A stretch of 64,000 bases of DNA from Dermacentor variabilis (Eukaryota; Arthropoda; Arachnida; Ixodida; Ixodidae): the NCBI RefSeq assembly GCF_050947875.1, contig NC_134570.1, positions 230,439,265 to 230,503,264 of the forward strand, read 5' to 3'. Below, in pieces: positions 10,926 through 21,013 of this stretch. The notes below the pieces were generated by a model that worked only from the letters and a program-made list of their open reading frames with translations, had not been told where the DNA came from and did not search any database. The position numbers were made by a program, and so were the translations under genes. Positions within the stretch are counted from its first letter, which is position 1, and every line of letters begins with the position of its first letter.

Positions 10926-12703
10926 ACGACACCGGGGCACGAGAGACTCCAGCCACGACCCAGTGTCAAGCTTCACCACCGGACGCCAACTCCCACAACG
11001 CGGCCGCGGACGCCGGTGCAGACGCTGCCTCGCTGGTCCCGCCCGCTGCTGCGTCGGTTCTCGCGCCGCGTGAGACGCCGAACACTCCAGTTCTTCTGCT
11101 GAACTCCGTAACTTCCGCCGCCATCGTGAGTGCTACCGTTAGCGCTTACCCAGCTGCGGAAATCAGCGAGCTATCGAGCGCCCCACTCCCGGATTCAGAT
11201 GACGATAACGACGCGATGGACACCTCGTCCTCGCGCAAGCGCTCGCGCCCGAGCGAGTCCTGCAGCGGCGATGAAGCCCCGCGCAAGCTAGCGGCGACAG
11301 GTTCTGACGAATCATCGCCCCCTCCTGTGACGCCCGTCTGCGAAAACGCCGTGATGCAGGCGGCGGACTCTGCAGAGCATTCATACGACGGAACGGCCAA
11401 CACAACGCAGAACCAGAGCAGCCCACGTGCCACGGAGCTGCACGATGAAGAGATCTTCACAAATGTGATCTCACGCAAGCAAAAACGCTGCCTGCTTGCA
11501 TCAACACGAGAGGGGATCGCCGCTAGTGTGGCCCCTGCCGCCCACCTCGCGGGACCCGCTGCGGCACCAATGCCCGCTGCCGACGTTGGTTCCTGCCTTC
11601 CGACAGTTCCTGCTGCTGCTGGGACCACAGGGGCTGGCGCGTCTGCACCCAGCGTCGCTGGCACGGTCCTTTTCAAGCCGGCATCCACGGCAGCTTCGTT
11701 TCACCGAACATCTCGCCTCGCCATCGCGCAAGCGCTCTCCGCGCTGCCTGGAGTCGAGGAGGTGCGCGTGAATACGAAAAAGAACATTGTGGCGGCTGAC
11801 GCCGCAACGCCCGCGCGGCTACAGTTCCTGCTGGCTACGACCGAGCTGGCCGGGATCGCTGTCACTGCTAGTCTTCCTGCAGACCGTTCCCAGAGCACGG
11901 GCACGGTACATGGCGTCGACGATGACTTCTCCGACGAGGCACTGTTGGCGGCAGTGACCTCAGTCGTGCCGGTGACTGCGGTCAAGCGGAGCGGTCGCAC
12001 CCTGACCCTGCGCTTTGCCGCCCCGAGCCCACCGGCCCGCATCCTCCTGTTCCGGTTGCCTTTTGATGTGCGACCGTCGCGGCCTCGGCCCTTGCAGTGC
12101 CGGCGGTGTGGGCGCTATGGCCACGCGACGGCGGTGTGCAAATGGCCGGAGTGGTGCCTGCGCTGTGGCGGTCAGCATGCGAGGGATTACCAGTGCACAG
12201 CCAAGCCAAAGTGCTTCTACTGTGGAGGGGCACACGCTGCCGACGCCCCTACATGCAAGCTGTGGCAGGCTGAGAGGCGCATAGCCACGATAAAGGCTAC
12301 AGCGCCGACCCACATGCCTCATCGGGAAGCTCGAGCAGCTACGTGTGCCTCCGCCAAGACACAAGCCTCTCCCATCGCTTCGGGAGTCCATGCACTGGAG
12401 ACGGTGGCGCGCCCCAGCTATGCAGCTGTGGCCACCGGCTCCGCCAAAAGCACCTCGTCGGTAGGAACCCGGCGAGGCCAAGAGAAGCTGGGGTGCAAGG
12501 CGGCCCCGGCAAATGCAGCAGCCGCACCCCCAGCCGCAACTGACATGGCGCCGTCCAGTCACACTTCTGAGCAGCAGTCGGAGGCCACCAGCCTGAGGCT
12601 CCTACTGCGGGCCGTTGCTGACCTACTGCCAGCCGACAACAAGTTGCGCTCAATCTGCCTCCAGGCAGGTGGGCATCCTCCTCAGCAGAGCCACCATGGC
12701 TAA
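10925..12703 (+). CDS. LINE2 ORF1 after the LINE1 insertion (three CCHC knuckles)
   Basis: Open from the second target copy through to TAA at 12701-12703. An alanine/serine/proline-rich N-terminal half leads to the conserved middle region (VRVNTKKNIVAADAATP, GTVHGVDDDFSDE) shared with LINE1, then three zinc knuckles from about 12098: CRRCGRYGHATAVC, CLRCGGQHARDYQC and CFYCGGAHAADAPTC. No internal stop is seen. With the codons at 2547-2596 it forms an ORF1 of about 600 residues. The stop overlaps the ORF2 ATG by 8 nt. Confidence 0.82.
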   Translation, partial: HDTGARETPATTQCQASPPDANSHNAAADAGADAASLVPPAAASVLAPRETPNTPVLLLNSVTSAAIVSATVSAYPAAEISELSSAPLPDSDDDNDAMDTSSSRKRSRPSESCSGDEAPRKLAATGSDESSPPPVTPVCENAVMQAADSAEHSYDGTANTTQNQSSPRATELHDEEIFTNVISRKQKRCLLASTREGIAASVAPAAHLAGPAAAPMPAADVGSCLPTVPAAAGTTGAGASAPSVAGTVLFKPASTAASFHRTSRLAIAQALSALPGVEEVRVNTKKNIVAADAATPARLQFLLATTELAGIAVTASLPADRSQSTGTVHGVDDDFSDEALLAAVTSVVPVTAVKRSGRTLTLRFAAPSPPARILLFRLPFDVRPSRPRPLQCRRCGRYGHATAVCKWPEWCLRCGGQHARDYQCTAKPKCFYCGGAHAADAPTCKLWQAERRIATIKATAPTHMPHREARAATCASAKTQASPIASGVHALETVARPSYAAVATGSAKSTSSVGTRRGQEKLGCKAAPANAAAAPPAATDMAPSSHTSEQQSEATSLRLLLRAVADLLPADNKLRSICLQAGGHPPQQSHHG

Positions 12704-15700
12704 CGCCCCAGCTGGGAACCACCGCCGCCGGCCGAGCGTGCTTCAGTGGAACGCGCACTCGTTGCGGCGGCGACAAGCAGACCTTTCCTTACACCTCCTG
12801 CAGAGCGACTACGACGTACTTGCTTTGCAGGAGGTGTACGCGACTGCAGATGATTTGCGTCTACCTGGCTACGTAGGCTACAGCAGCCGCACTTCGTGCA
12901 CGCTGCAACCCTGTACGGCGACCCCATGTCTCAACAAAGAACGTCCACAGGGACTTCCCCGCTGTGCGGTGTACATGCGGCCGGGTGTGCTGCAAGCTGA
13001 GGTCGATGTGGCGGATCTGACTGGAGGACCGCTCGAATGCTGCGCTGTTCATGTGCGTCTTGGAGGCGTTGACACCACTGTGGCCAGCGTGTATATCCGA
13101 CCGTGCCGGCCCTGGGATCCCTCGTGCCTGCTGCAGCTAGCCCGACGTCTCGGCAGAGACTTCGTCCTCTGCGGAGACATCAATGCTCACCACACCATCT
13201 GGGGCAGTCGCCGCTGCTGCGGGCGAGGTAGCAGCGTTGTGGACGTTGTTAACCAGCTGGGTCTGAAGGTTCTAAACACCGGGGCTCCCACTTTAGTCCG
13301 GCGCACATGCCGTGCCATCAGTACAGCAATTGACGTGAGCCTGGTCACTGAGGGCTGCTGATACACTTGGACACCGCAACCGGACACCTGGGGGCCCGAC
13401 CACTTCCCTATCGTGCTGGCCCCGTTCAGGGGCAAGACACCCAGGACGCGCGTGTACGCCACTATCGATTGGAGTGCTTTCCGTAAGCTGTGCCAGCAGG
13501 ACACCAGTACCACGGACTTCCTGCAGCTCGTTGCGAACAGCGGCCGGGCAGCCACAGTCTGGTCCACTGCGCAGGAGGGCCAACCAGCACCAGACATTCG
13601 GCACATACAGCTACGAGCTGCCAGGCGCAGGGCTGAACGTAGAGCACTGCGAACCAATCAGGCGGAGCACTGGACGGAACATCGTCGCATCGACGCCGCC
13701 TGCAGACGACACTCCCGTCAACGGAGGCGCCAAAGCTGGCAGGGCATCTGTGCCACGATCATCAGGGCCCCGGATGGAGCCCGTGCCTGGCGCCTGCTGG
13801 GGGCCTTGCTGATAGGACCTCGTGTACGACAGGTGCTCTCAGCAGCCATTTCCCTGGGCATCTCTGCATCTACTCTGGCGGAGTTACTAGCCGACCGGTT
13901 TACCGCCCGGCCCCTGGTACAGCGGGTCCTGCCTCCGCCAGCTACTGGCCCTCGGTACCTTCCCCCCACCTGTCACCATCCGGAATGGGTGCTCGAGCAG
14001 ATTAATGCTCTTTGCTGCGAGCCCATCCGGGTGCATGAGCTGAAGGCCGCCCTAGGACAAAGCAAGCGACGGAGCGCTCCAGGAGCGGATGGAATCACGT
14101 TCCAGATGCTTCGGAACCTGCAAGATGCAGAGCAAGACCGTCTCCTGGAGTACTTCAACACCATTTGGAGCACTGGGGCTCTCCCAGACAGCTGGCTCAC
14201 CGCGGTGGTGGCGCCAGTCCTTAAGCCACGGAAACCTGCGGCGGCACCCTCCTCGTACAGGCCGGTGTCTCTCATCTCTGCCGCCTGTAAGGTGATGGAG
14301 AGGATTGTCCTGGCACGCATGGAGTGGATCGCCGCGCAGGTGCACTACTTCCCGGAGCAGCAGACCGGCTTCAGGCGCCACCGCTGCACTGCCGACTCCA
14401 TCGCCGATGTTGTGGCCACACTGGAGGATGCAAAGAACAGTGGTGACGTGGTTCTTCTCGTGCTGCTTGACGTGCAGAGCGCCTTTGACAGCCTGCCCCA
14501 CGAGGTCATCGAGGGCTCCTTAGATGTCCTCGGGATCACTGGCAGCCTCAGGCGCTTTGTCTCTGCCTTTCTTGCGAGAAGAACGTTCCGAGTACGAGTG
14601 GGCCAGGCGCTCAGCACCCCTCGAGTCATCGCCACCGGCGTGCCGCAGGGATCGGTGCTGAGCACGTTTCTGTTCAATGCAGCCCTGGCAGGTCTGCCAG
14701 CCGCACTGCGGGCAGACACCCGGTACCACACACAGTGCTCCATCTACGCTGATGATGTGGCGCTCTGGGTCCGGGGACCAAGGCGGTGCCTTCCAGCCGT
14801 CCGGAGATCACTGCAGGGGGCCCTGGACGCAGTGACAACATTCCTCGGGAGCATCGGCTTAACCGTCTCTCCTGCAAAGACGGAGGCCCTACTGATACAC
14901 CCGAGGGTTGCCTCCCGCCTCATTGTCCACCAGTTGAGAATCGGCACCGACCCCTTCCATGGAAGCAGACAGTGACGTACCTTGGCCTCACCATAGACCA
15001 CCTTCTGACGTGGATCCCGGCTACTAAAGCCCTCAGCGCCAAGGTGCGCCGCGTACATGCAGCCGTGGGCCGACTCCTTCAACGAGGCCGAGGATGCTCC
15101 ACCAAGTGGGCCCTGCGCCTGAACAAGGCTGCAGCAACATCGTCCTTGTTGTATGCCCTGCCGCTGGTTTCCCTGACGCATGCCAGGAATGCACAACTAG
15201 AGGTTCTGCACAGGACGGCCATCAGAAATGTCCTGGGGCTTCCAAGGCACTCCAAGATCGCCGCAACACTGGCTGAGGCCGGCGAATGGCCACTGTCACT
15301 GCTCATGTTGCAACGGGGACTGGGGCATATTGACAGGCTACATCGCGCACCAGACGGCCATGGTCTCCTAGACCTGCTCCGGAGCCTGCCGGTTTCACGT
15401 ATGGGCAACCTGTGTCGCCTCTATGAGGAGACAGTTCCCCAACTACCTGTGGCAGTGGCTCTTCCTCCTTCCCATCACGAACCTCCGGATGTGCACCTCT
15501 CCCTCAAGGGGATAGCCAAGCAGAGAGCACCAGCCGTAGCCCTGCACAGGCGGCAGCCTGCAAGCTCCAGGAGGAGTTGGAAGGACACCTGCTGGTGTTC
15601 ACGGATGGTTCAGTCCTCCCCAGCGGGTCGGCAGCAGCGGCATGCACAGTTCCAACTCTCGCCTGTCACAGGCAGTGTAGGCTCCCGTTTGCAGCAAGCT

Positions 15701-16419
15701 CTACTGCAGCTGAGCTCGCGGGGCTGCACCTCGCTGCCGACCTCCTTGCTGAGCACTTTCCCCAGCAGCCGGTGGCGGTGGTGTGCGACTTTAAGCCAGC
15801 GCTCCAGGCCCTCGTCAACCCACGGCGGGCAGGACTTACGGTGGTGCTGCTGCTTGCCAAATTAACGGCTGTAGCCACCGCCGGAATCCCAATATCCTTC
15901 CACTGACTGCCCTCACATGTCGGGGTAGCCGGTAACGAGGAGGCGGCTACCTACGCAAAAGCTGCCCATCATGATGTAGTCCCGGTTACCAGAGCGGTAG
16001 CGGCTTCGTACTACGCGAGACATCGGCTACGGTGCCTGCTCACCTCCATTCACCCGGACCCCCGAGTGGCTAGTGGCAGGGCCCCCAAGCCATTTCCAGA
16101 GAACGGCCTCTCCAGAAGAGACCGTTCCATACTCCTGCGCTTGCGGACTGGCTGCACCTGGACTGCGGCCCGGCTGTACGCCAAGGCCCGCGCCACGTCG
16201 CCTGCCTGCAAGAGGTGCGGCGACCCGGAGACTCTGGAACACCTTCTCTGTGCTTGCCCATCCTTGGCGCAGAAACGCTCCACAGTGATCAACACCTACA
16301 GACGTCACGGCCTTCCAGCGGCCACAGAGACTGACCTGCTGCTCCCAGTGTGTCCACAGCTCCCTGCGCTGCGAAGCCTGCTGGAGTTTATAAGTTCCAC
16401 GGGAATAGACACCCTATAA
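12696..16419 (+). pseudogene. LINE2 ORF2: APE, RT, RNase H, CCHC; two stops and two frameshifts
   Basis: The ATG at 12696 in ATGGCTAA overlaps the ORF1 stop. APE: SVLQWNAHSLRRRQA, LALQEVYA, CGDINAHHTIWGS. An in-frame TGA sits at 13359-13361 before WGPDHFPI. RT has GVPQGSVLSTFLFN and YADD at 14745-14756. A frameshift lies near 14945, before the thumb (TVTYLGLTIDHL), and another near 15570, just before RNase H (LVFTDGSVLPSGS). A second in-frame TGA at 15904-15906 precedes LPSHVGVAGNEEA. The protein ends with LLRLRTGC and CKRCGDPETLEHLLCAC. A dead copy of a full-length element. Confidence 0.88.
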
Positions 16420-16615
16420 GCGCCCGCTACAACGCTGGCAACTTTACTGAGGACTGCCACCTGTCGCGCATAGTGGAGTCTATTAGGCCACATCCTCCCT
16501 CTTTCTCTATCATCTTTCACTTCCCACTCCATCTCCCCTGATGACGCTTCGCCGTGCTCCCTCACGGGTTGCAGAATCAAGCGTCCTTCCTTTCCTTTGA
16601 TCACTATCACTATCA
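16420..16615 (+). other. LINE2 3' untranslated region and tandem tail
   Basis: Contains GACGCTTCGCCGTGCTCC and GGGTTGCAGAATCAAGCG and ends in the short repeat TCACTATCACTATCA directly before the target copy at 16616. The same block recurs at 28770-28872, so it marks the 3' recognition end of this LINE group. Confidence 0.8.
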
Positions 16616-16735
16616 TCAGTCTTCGTTCCGGTTTTCATCAGGAGCAGTTAGCTCGGAGTCTCCCTCACTGCGTCGGCGCTCGCCGCGCGTTCGCTGAGCA
16701 CGGGCCCCCACTTGCCTGCCGCTGCCGAGACAACA
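16616..16735 (+). repeat. Element A 5' LTR, right part
   Basis: Matches bases 171-290 of the 3' LTR with four substitutions and ends ACAACA at 16735. Its first 13 bases duplicate 2031-2043. Confidence 0.93.
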
Positions 16736-16740
16736 TCTTA

Positions 16741-16754
16741 TGGCGACGAGGATG
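16741..16754 (+). promoter_or_regulatory. Element A primer-binding site
   Basis: TGGCGACGAGGATG starts five bases after the LTR end, the expected position for the tRNA primer site of a gypsy element. The primer tRNA is not assigned. Confidence 0.7.
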
Positions 16755-16973
16755 TGATTCCCGCTGCGGTTCCGACCGAAGCCCCGGGAAACCAACGAGC
16801 TTCGTAAGTGAAGCGTCCCTTCGTGTGTCTGCACGGCACGCAAACGCCGCCAACGCACTTGGCGTCGCGAGGCTTCCGAGCCTAGGCCTGCCTGACCCCT
16901 TTGTTCTTCCTTGCCCCATTCCTGCTGCGAGCTCCGGCTTGTCTCCTGTACTGTCTCCTGCACGCTACCTGGC

Positions 16974-17700
16974 ATGGCGTCTTTTACGGCGAACCTTCCC
17001 GTTTTTCTTGAAGTGCCCGGGCCACCGTTAATTCCATGGCATCGATGGAAAAAAAATTTTCAGGCCCACCTCGAAGCGGCCGGCGGTGGCGACTGCTGCG
17101 CGTCCGCGCTCGTCAGCGCTCTCGGGCGAGGGACAACGAAAGTACTTTGGAGACGAGGAGCAGGAAGCAACAAGGCAGTTAACCGGCGCAGCGTCAGCGT
17201 CAGGCGAAGCAGCAAGGCAGTCGACCGGCGCAGCGTCAACGTCAAGTGATGCGGTCCCGCCAGCGTCAGAGTTCCAGAAACTCTTGCAGCGGCTTGACCG
17301 GCTGTTCGCCGCGTCAATAAATGTTCTGGCGGAGAGGCACGAATTCACCAGTCGAAGGCAGTTCGAGGGAGAAGGATTCCTGGAATTCGTGACCGCACTG
17401 AAGAGAAGGCGGTACAGTGCAACTTCGGCACAACCTACGACGAGCGCGTCCGAGACCAAACAATACATGGGGTAGCGAACGTCAGCGTTCGCGAAAAGTT
17501 ATCAGCTCATGGCGAAACCTGGACAAGGCAGAAGAAATTGGACGCTCTTTAGAAGCCTTGCATCGAGCGAACCGCGCGTTCGGCTCCGAAATTGTACGAA
17601 GAATTGAGGGATTTCAACTTGGCGTTCCGTCGACGAGCCAAGATGACAGACTTCTTCCGGGAAGCTGCCTAGATGGCCGACTTAGTCCGGCAGTACATGG
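16974..17700 (+). pseudogene. Element A gag, frameshifted
   Basis: Starts with an ATG at 16974 (MASFTANLPVFLEV, WHRWKKNFQAHLEAAG), the usual gag N-terminus of this gypsy lineage. It continues in other frames with GEGQRKYFGDEEQ, LQRLDRLFAASINVLAERH, REFEGEGFLEFVTAL-like sequence and AEEIGRSLEALHRANRAF. At least two frame changes break it. A short duplicated TGAAS-type block at about 17180-17245 lengthens the middle. Gag would form the particle. Confidence 0.75.
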
Positions 17701-18287
17701 ATGGCCGACTTCTTCCGAGAGGCCGCCAAGAGGGCCGACATTTCGCACATGGCTCCTCCGGGAACCGTGGTGCATGCGATCGGTGTGGCAGCAGGAACCA
17801 TATCGCGTCTTACAGGAACTGTCCAGCAAGAAATCGGCGATGCAACGCCTGCCACACGTTGGGCCGTTTCGCTTCGATATGTCGAAAGACCCGAACAGCG
17901 GTGCACCACGTCTCTTCCGCAGAGACGCCGTCTTCGTCAACTTCCGCAGGGCAGCCGTCCGCGTCTGTCTTGACGGTAAGCGCTTTTGAAACTAAAAAAG
18001 ATTTGGAAGTTCCGGTCGTAGTTAACGGCGTCTCCATGCGACTGCTGGTGGATACGGGAGCGTCTGTGTCATTCATGACGGCCGAAGATTTTACAAATCA
18101 CTTTGGTCGACAGCACAGGCTGTCACAAACAACAGTGGACTTGAGAAATTCCTCCAAGCAACGCATCGACATTCAAGGCCTGTTTCAAGCCACTGTCCAG
18201 TTTTTTCATTCAAGGCTTCAAGTTTTCATTCAAGTACATTCAAGGCCTGTTTCAGCCACTGTCCATGCTCTGTCACGTTCCACGTAA
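17673..18287 (+). pseudogene. Element A zinc knuckles and aspartic protease
   Basis: A 204-codon ORF. Two knuckle-like repeats, CDRCGSRNHIASYRNC and CNACHTLGRFASIC (the second has lost its histidine), are followed by a retropepsin with LLVDTGASVSFMT around 18045-18075. The C-terminal part repeats FHSRLQVFIQVHSRP-like sequence because of a short duplication near 18190-18260. The protease would process Gag-Pol; here it is separated by frame breaks from both neighbours. Confidence 0.75.
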
Positions 18288-18829
18288 CGACTACAGGAAC
18301 ATCACTGCTGGGTTTAGACGCCATCCAACGCTTGGGCATACGATTGACGGTACGTCGCTGACATGTCATCTACCTTCGCTTCCTCCAGTACAGAGCCCCA
18401 CAGGTGTGCCTCCGGGTTTTGATCACCACTTCAGTGACGAGTTGGGTCTCGTCAACAACTTTGTGCACCGAATTCATCGGCAGCAAGATGCGAAACCAGT
18501 ATCTTCAAAGTTGCGCCGACTACCCCTGGCTCTCCGTGATCAGGGCACAAATGAATTGCGACGTCTCGAGGACTGCGACGTCATCGAGCACGTCGAGGCT
18601 TCTGAGTGGGTGTCTCCAATCGTGGTGGTGCGCAAGAAGGATGGAACCATGCGGCTCTGTGTAGATCTAGGGGAACAGGACAGTCTTGTGCCTCAAGTTC
18701 AAGAAAGAGTCTTGCAGAAACAGTGGCAGACTAAACAGTACGTAGACAAACGTAGAGGTGCTCAGGCAACTCGTGTCAAGGTGGGAGACACCGTCAGAAT
18801 TAGATTTAACAGGAAAGGATTTTGTAAGT
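18265..18829 (+). pseudogene. Element A RT N-terminus fused in frame to integrase C-terminus
   Basis: The N-terminal RT segment (IEHVEASEWVSPIVVVRKKDG, MRLCVDL) runs straight into an integrase tail (QYVDKRRGAQATRVKVGD, VRIRFNRKGF). The RT palm with its YxDD, the RNase H and the integrase zinc finger and core are absent. The join is near 18669 and keeps the frame. Element B then interrupts the tail at 18830; the rest resumes at 26546. Confidence 0.85.
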
Positions 18830-19564
18830 TGTGGGGATCGCACGCGCATCCCGATATCTCCGCAGCGGCCACGCGGTTATCACGCGATAATCACGTGCTC
18901 GCTCGCGGAGGGTAGCGGGTAGAGGGCACCTTCGCCGCTCCCGCTACTCTTCGCGCCTGGCCGCGACGCTGCAGCCAAGGCACCCCGTTCCCTCCTTTCT
19001 TGGAACCGGGGAGACTCCCTCTCCGCCGCTCGGGGAGAAGCGCTATTCCCCCGATGCACCGTGGTCTTTCGGCTGAGGAGCTTGCGACTGGCCGCATCTC
19101 AATTCAGCCGCTGAGACCGCCGCACGCCGTCCCCCTGTTGCGCTCGGCCTTTGTGTGCGACTCACCGCCCCAGGGCCCGAGCGCGGATCCACTCTGGGTG
19201 AGCTGAACTCTTATCAGCCTCTTTTGTGGTTCCCACATTGTGCGGTTTGTTTCACCCCAGACGTGCGGAATGCTCCGCCGCTGTGGTTTTGTTTTGTGTT
19301 GTATTTGTATGTGTTGTGGCTGTTGTTGTCAGTTGGTATATTTGTACTCTAAGGTGAGTAAACACCTTAGGTCGAGACTCACCCTGTCCCCACTGGCCTG
19401 AACCCGCCGTGGTCGCAACTCACTGCGAACCGCGGGTTAGGGGTCACAGCTCTGACTGCTAGGGCTGCTGCGAAAGTGCTAGCGAGCGACTGCCGCTCCG
19501 ACGGCGCTGTGCGATCCAGAGAAGGGTCAGGTGCGCACGCGCGAACCTGAGTAATACCCCTATA
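18830..19564 (+). repeat. Element B 5' LTR
   Basis: Begins TGTGGGGATCGC, ends ACCCCTATA, 735 bp. It would hold the promoter and polyadenylation signals of the element. Nearly identical to 25811-26545. Confidence 0.95.
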
Positions 19565-19566
19565 TT

Positions 19567-19584
19567 TGGCGCCCAACGTGGGGC
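19567..19584 (+). promoter_or_regulatory. Element B primer-binding site, tRNA-Lys type
   Basis: TGGCGCCCAACGTGGGGC lies two bases after the LTR. This is the sequence known as complementary to the 3' end of tRNA-Lys1,2 in several retroviruses; here it should prime minus-strand DNA synthesis. Confidence 0.85.
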
Positions 19585-19638
19585 CAGAGGTGTGACAGGT
19601 TGAGTTTGTTTGAGTGACTGCCACTACACGAACGAACC

Positions 19639-20991
19639 ATGGCAGCATACGGGGCTGACTTACAGCCGTTGTATACGCTGTCACAGGTTGCTACCAACAG
19701 GCAACAATTCGAAGCGGCGGTAACTGCTACCGCTCAGTCATGCCTTGCGGCGAACATTAGCCCTGGGAATTTTATAAGCTTCGAAGAGGATAGCGCTACA
19801 CACGAGGCGCTCTCTCCGGCAGGATGTACCCTTGAAGGCGTGAGGCACATTACGCCGAACCCTTCGCCAGAGTTTGCGGAGAGCATGGAGCCACTGCGGT
19901 ACACTTGCTCAACGCGTTCTGCTCCTGTGCCAGGCATTGCTGGCCAGAGCGAGCCTCAACAGGCAATGTTGCACGATGCGATGCGCTTGATTGAGAGGTT
20001 GACAGGTGCCGTGCAGAACACTCTGCTGCCATCTGCGGCCGCTGCTAGACCGAGAGTGAGGGTGGACTTACCCACCTACAGCGGGTATCATGATTCAGTT
20101 AGCGTCAACGAATACCTCGATCGCGTGCCGACTTACCAGCGCGCAACGGGGCTGTCCGATGGCGAGATACTGGAACGCGTCGTATCAGTGTCGTCGACTG
20201 ATCACGCTGCCCGCTGGTTCCGGCTCACTGGCTACCGGTCTAGCACGCTGGCTGAGTTCCGAGCGACTTTACGCGAGGAATTCCTGCCCGCAGATTACGA
20301 GCGTCGTCTGCGGCGCGAGTTGGAGCTACGTACTCAGCATCCGGACGAATCCTTGCTCGAGTACGTAAGGGCGATGGACGAACTTTATCGTACCGCTGAC
20401 CCTTCTGCTCCGAACTGCGATAAGGTGGAGAGAGTCACGCGACAAGCTCATCCCACCTTCGCAGCGTACCTAAGAGGCAGCAAGTTCAGGGATTTGGATG
20501 AGCTGGCCTCGGAGGCAAAGCGCATACAGGCGGACATACTCGCCTTGCGCTCATACCGACCTCCACCCCCAGCGTCGAGGGCACTTGAGCCGCGATGCGC
20601 GTGGAACGGGGACACTTTTCGCACTCGTTCCGGTGGAGGTGGTGCGGTTGCTTTCAGTGACGGACAACTGAGAAACGGTTGGGACTTATCTGACCGGGCT
20701 CTCGACCCGTACACTTATGCCATGCGTGCAGCACGCGCTGCCGATGGCCGAGGTATGCAGAATCGTGGTCGACATGCCGGCTCGATGATGCGAGAGCAGA
20801 GCGTGCCTGCAAGGGAGCAGTCGACAGAGAGGAACAACGGTCAAACGGCGCGAGGCACTGGACGCCAAGCCCGACAAAGGCCGGCTCTCCTCTGTTATCA
20901 GTGCAACCAGCCGGGGCACTTCGCCCGGGATTGCAGACAGCCTGCGAACCGAGAGCACGCGCTTTCGGGAAACGAGCGGGGCCGCCGGTGA
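19639..20991 (+). CDS. Element B Gag (450 aa) with one CCHC knuckle
   Basis: The ATG at 19639 and TGA at 20989-20991 define an uninterrupted ORF. The middle has the retrotransposon gag signature: YSGYHDSVSVNEYLDRV, ARWFRLTGYRS, FRATLREEFLPADYERRL and LLEYVRAMDELY (about residues 150-260). A single zinc knuckle CYQCNQPGHFARDC sits near residues 419-432. Gag would assemble the cytoplasmic particle and package RNA. Pol begins in the -1 frame within its last 22 or so codons. Confidence 0.92.
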   Translation: MAAYGADLQPLYTLSQVATNRQQFEAAVTATAQSCLAANISPGNFISFEEDSATHEALSPAGCTLEGVRHITPNPSPEFAESMEPLRYTCSTRSAPVPGIAGQSEPQQAMLHDAMRLIERLTGAVQNTLLPSAAAARPRVRVDLPTYSGYHDSVSVNEYLDRVPTYQRATGLSDGEILERVVSVSSTDHAARWFRLTGYRSSTLAEFRATLREEFLPADYERRLRRELELRTQHPDESLLEYVRAMDELYRTADPSAPNCDKVERVTRQAHPTFAAYLRGSKFRDLDELASEAKRIQADILALRSYRPPPPASRALEPRCAWNGDTFRTRSGGGGAVAFSDGQLRNGWDLSDRALDPYTYAMRAARAADGRGMQNRGRHAGSMMREQSVPAREQSTERNNGQTARGTGRQARQRPALLCYQCNQPGHFARDCRQPANREHALSGNERGRR

Positions 20992-21013
20992 GCAACGCTG
21001 CATGGCCGGCGGC
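20967..21013 (+). promoter_or_regulatory. -1 ribosomal frameshift signal between gag and pol
   Basis: The heptamer GGGAAAC (20967-20973) is phased G-GGA-AAC in the gag frame, a canonical X-XXY-YYZ slippery site. After a 7-nt spacer, GCCGCCGG (20981-20988) can pair perfectly with CCGGCGGC (21006-21013) across a 17-nt loop that contains the gag stop. A slip by -1 gives FGKRAGPPV, which continues into the pol frame. The same heptamer is used by simian type D retroviruses at gag-pro. Function is inferred from sequence. Confidence 0.85.

Larger units (their letters stand above)
2044..16615 (+). mobile_element. LINE2: APE-type non-LTR retrotransposon with RNase H (I-group)
   Basis: Inserted in the LTR of element A with a perfect 13-bp target duplication (2031-2043, 16616-16628). 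The 3' end is a short tandem tail of ATCACT/TATCA type at 16600-16615. ORF1 is a three-zinc-knuckle protein; ORF2 has APE endonuclease, reverse transcriptase, RNase H and a terminal CCHC motif, the layout of the I superclade (I/R1/LOA group). The 5' untranslated region is 2044-2546. LINE1 splits it after codon 16 of ORF1; without LINE1 it is about 6.2 kb. ORF2 carries two stops and two frameshifts. Confidence 0.88.

Noticed and set aside
2044..16615. Two LINEs as a tandem or chimeric insertion
   Set aside because: The 16-bp duplication and matching codon phase at 2581-2596 and 10926-10941 show that LINE1 was inserted inside LINE2 ORF1.
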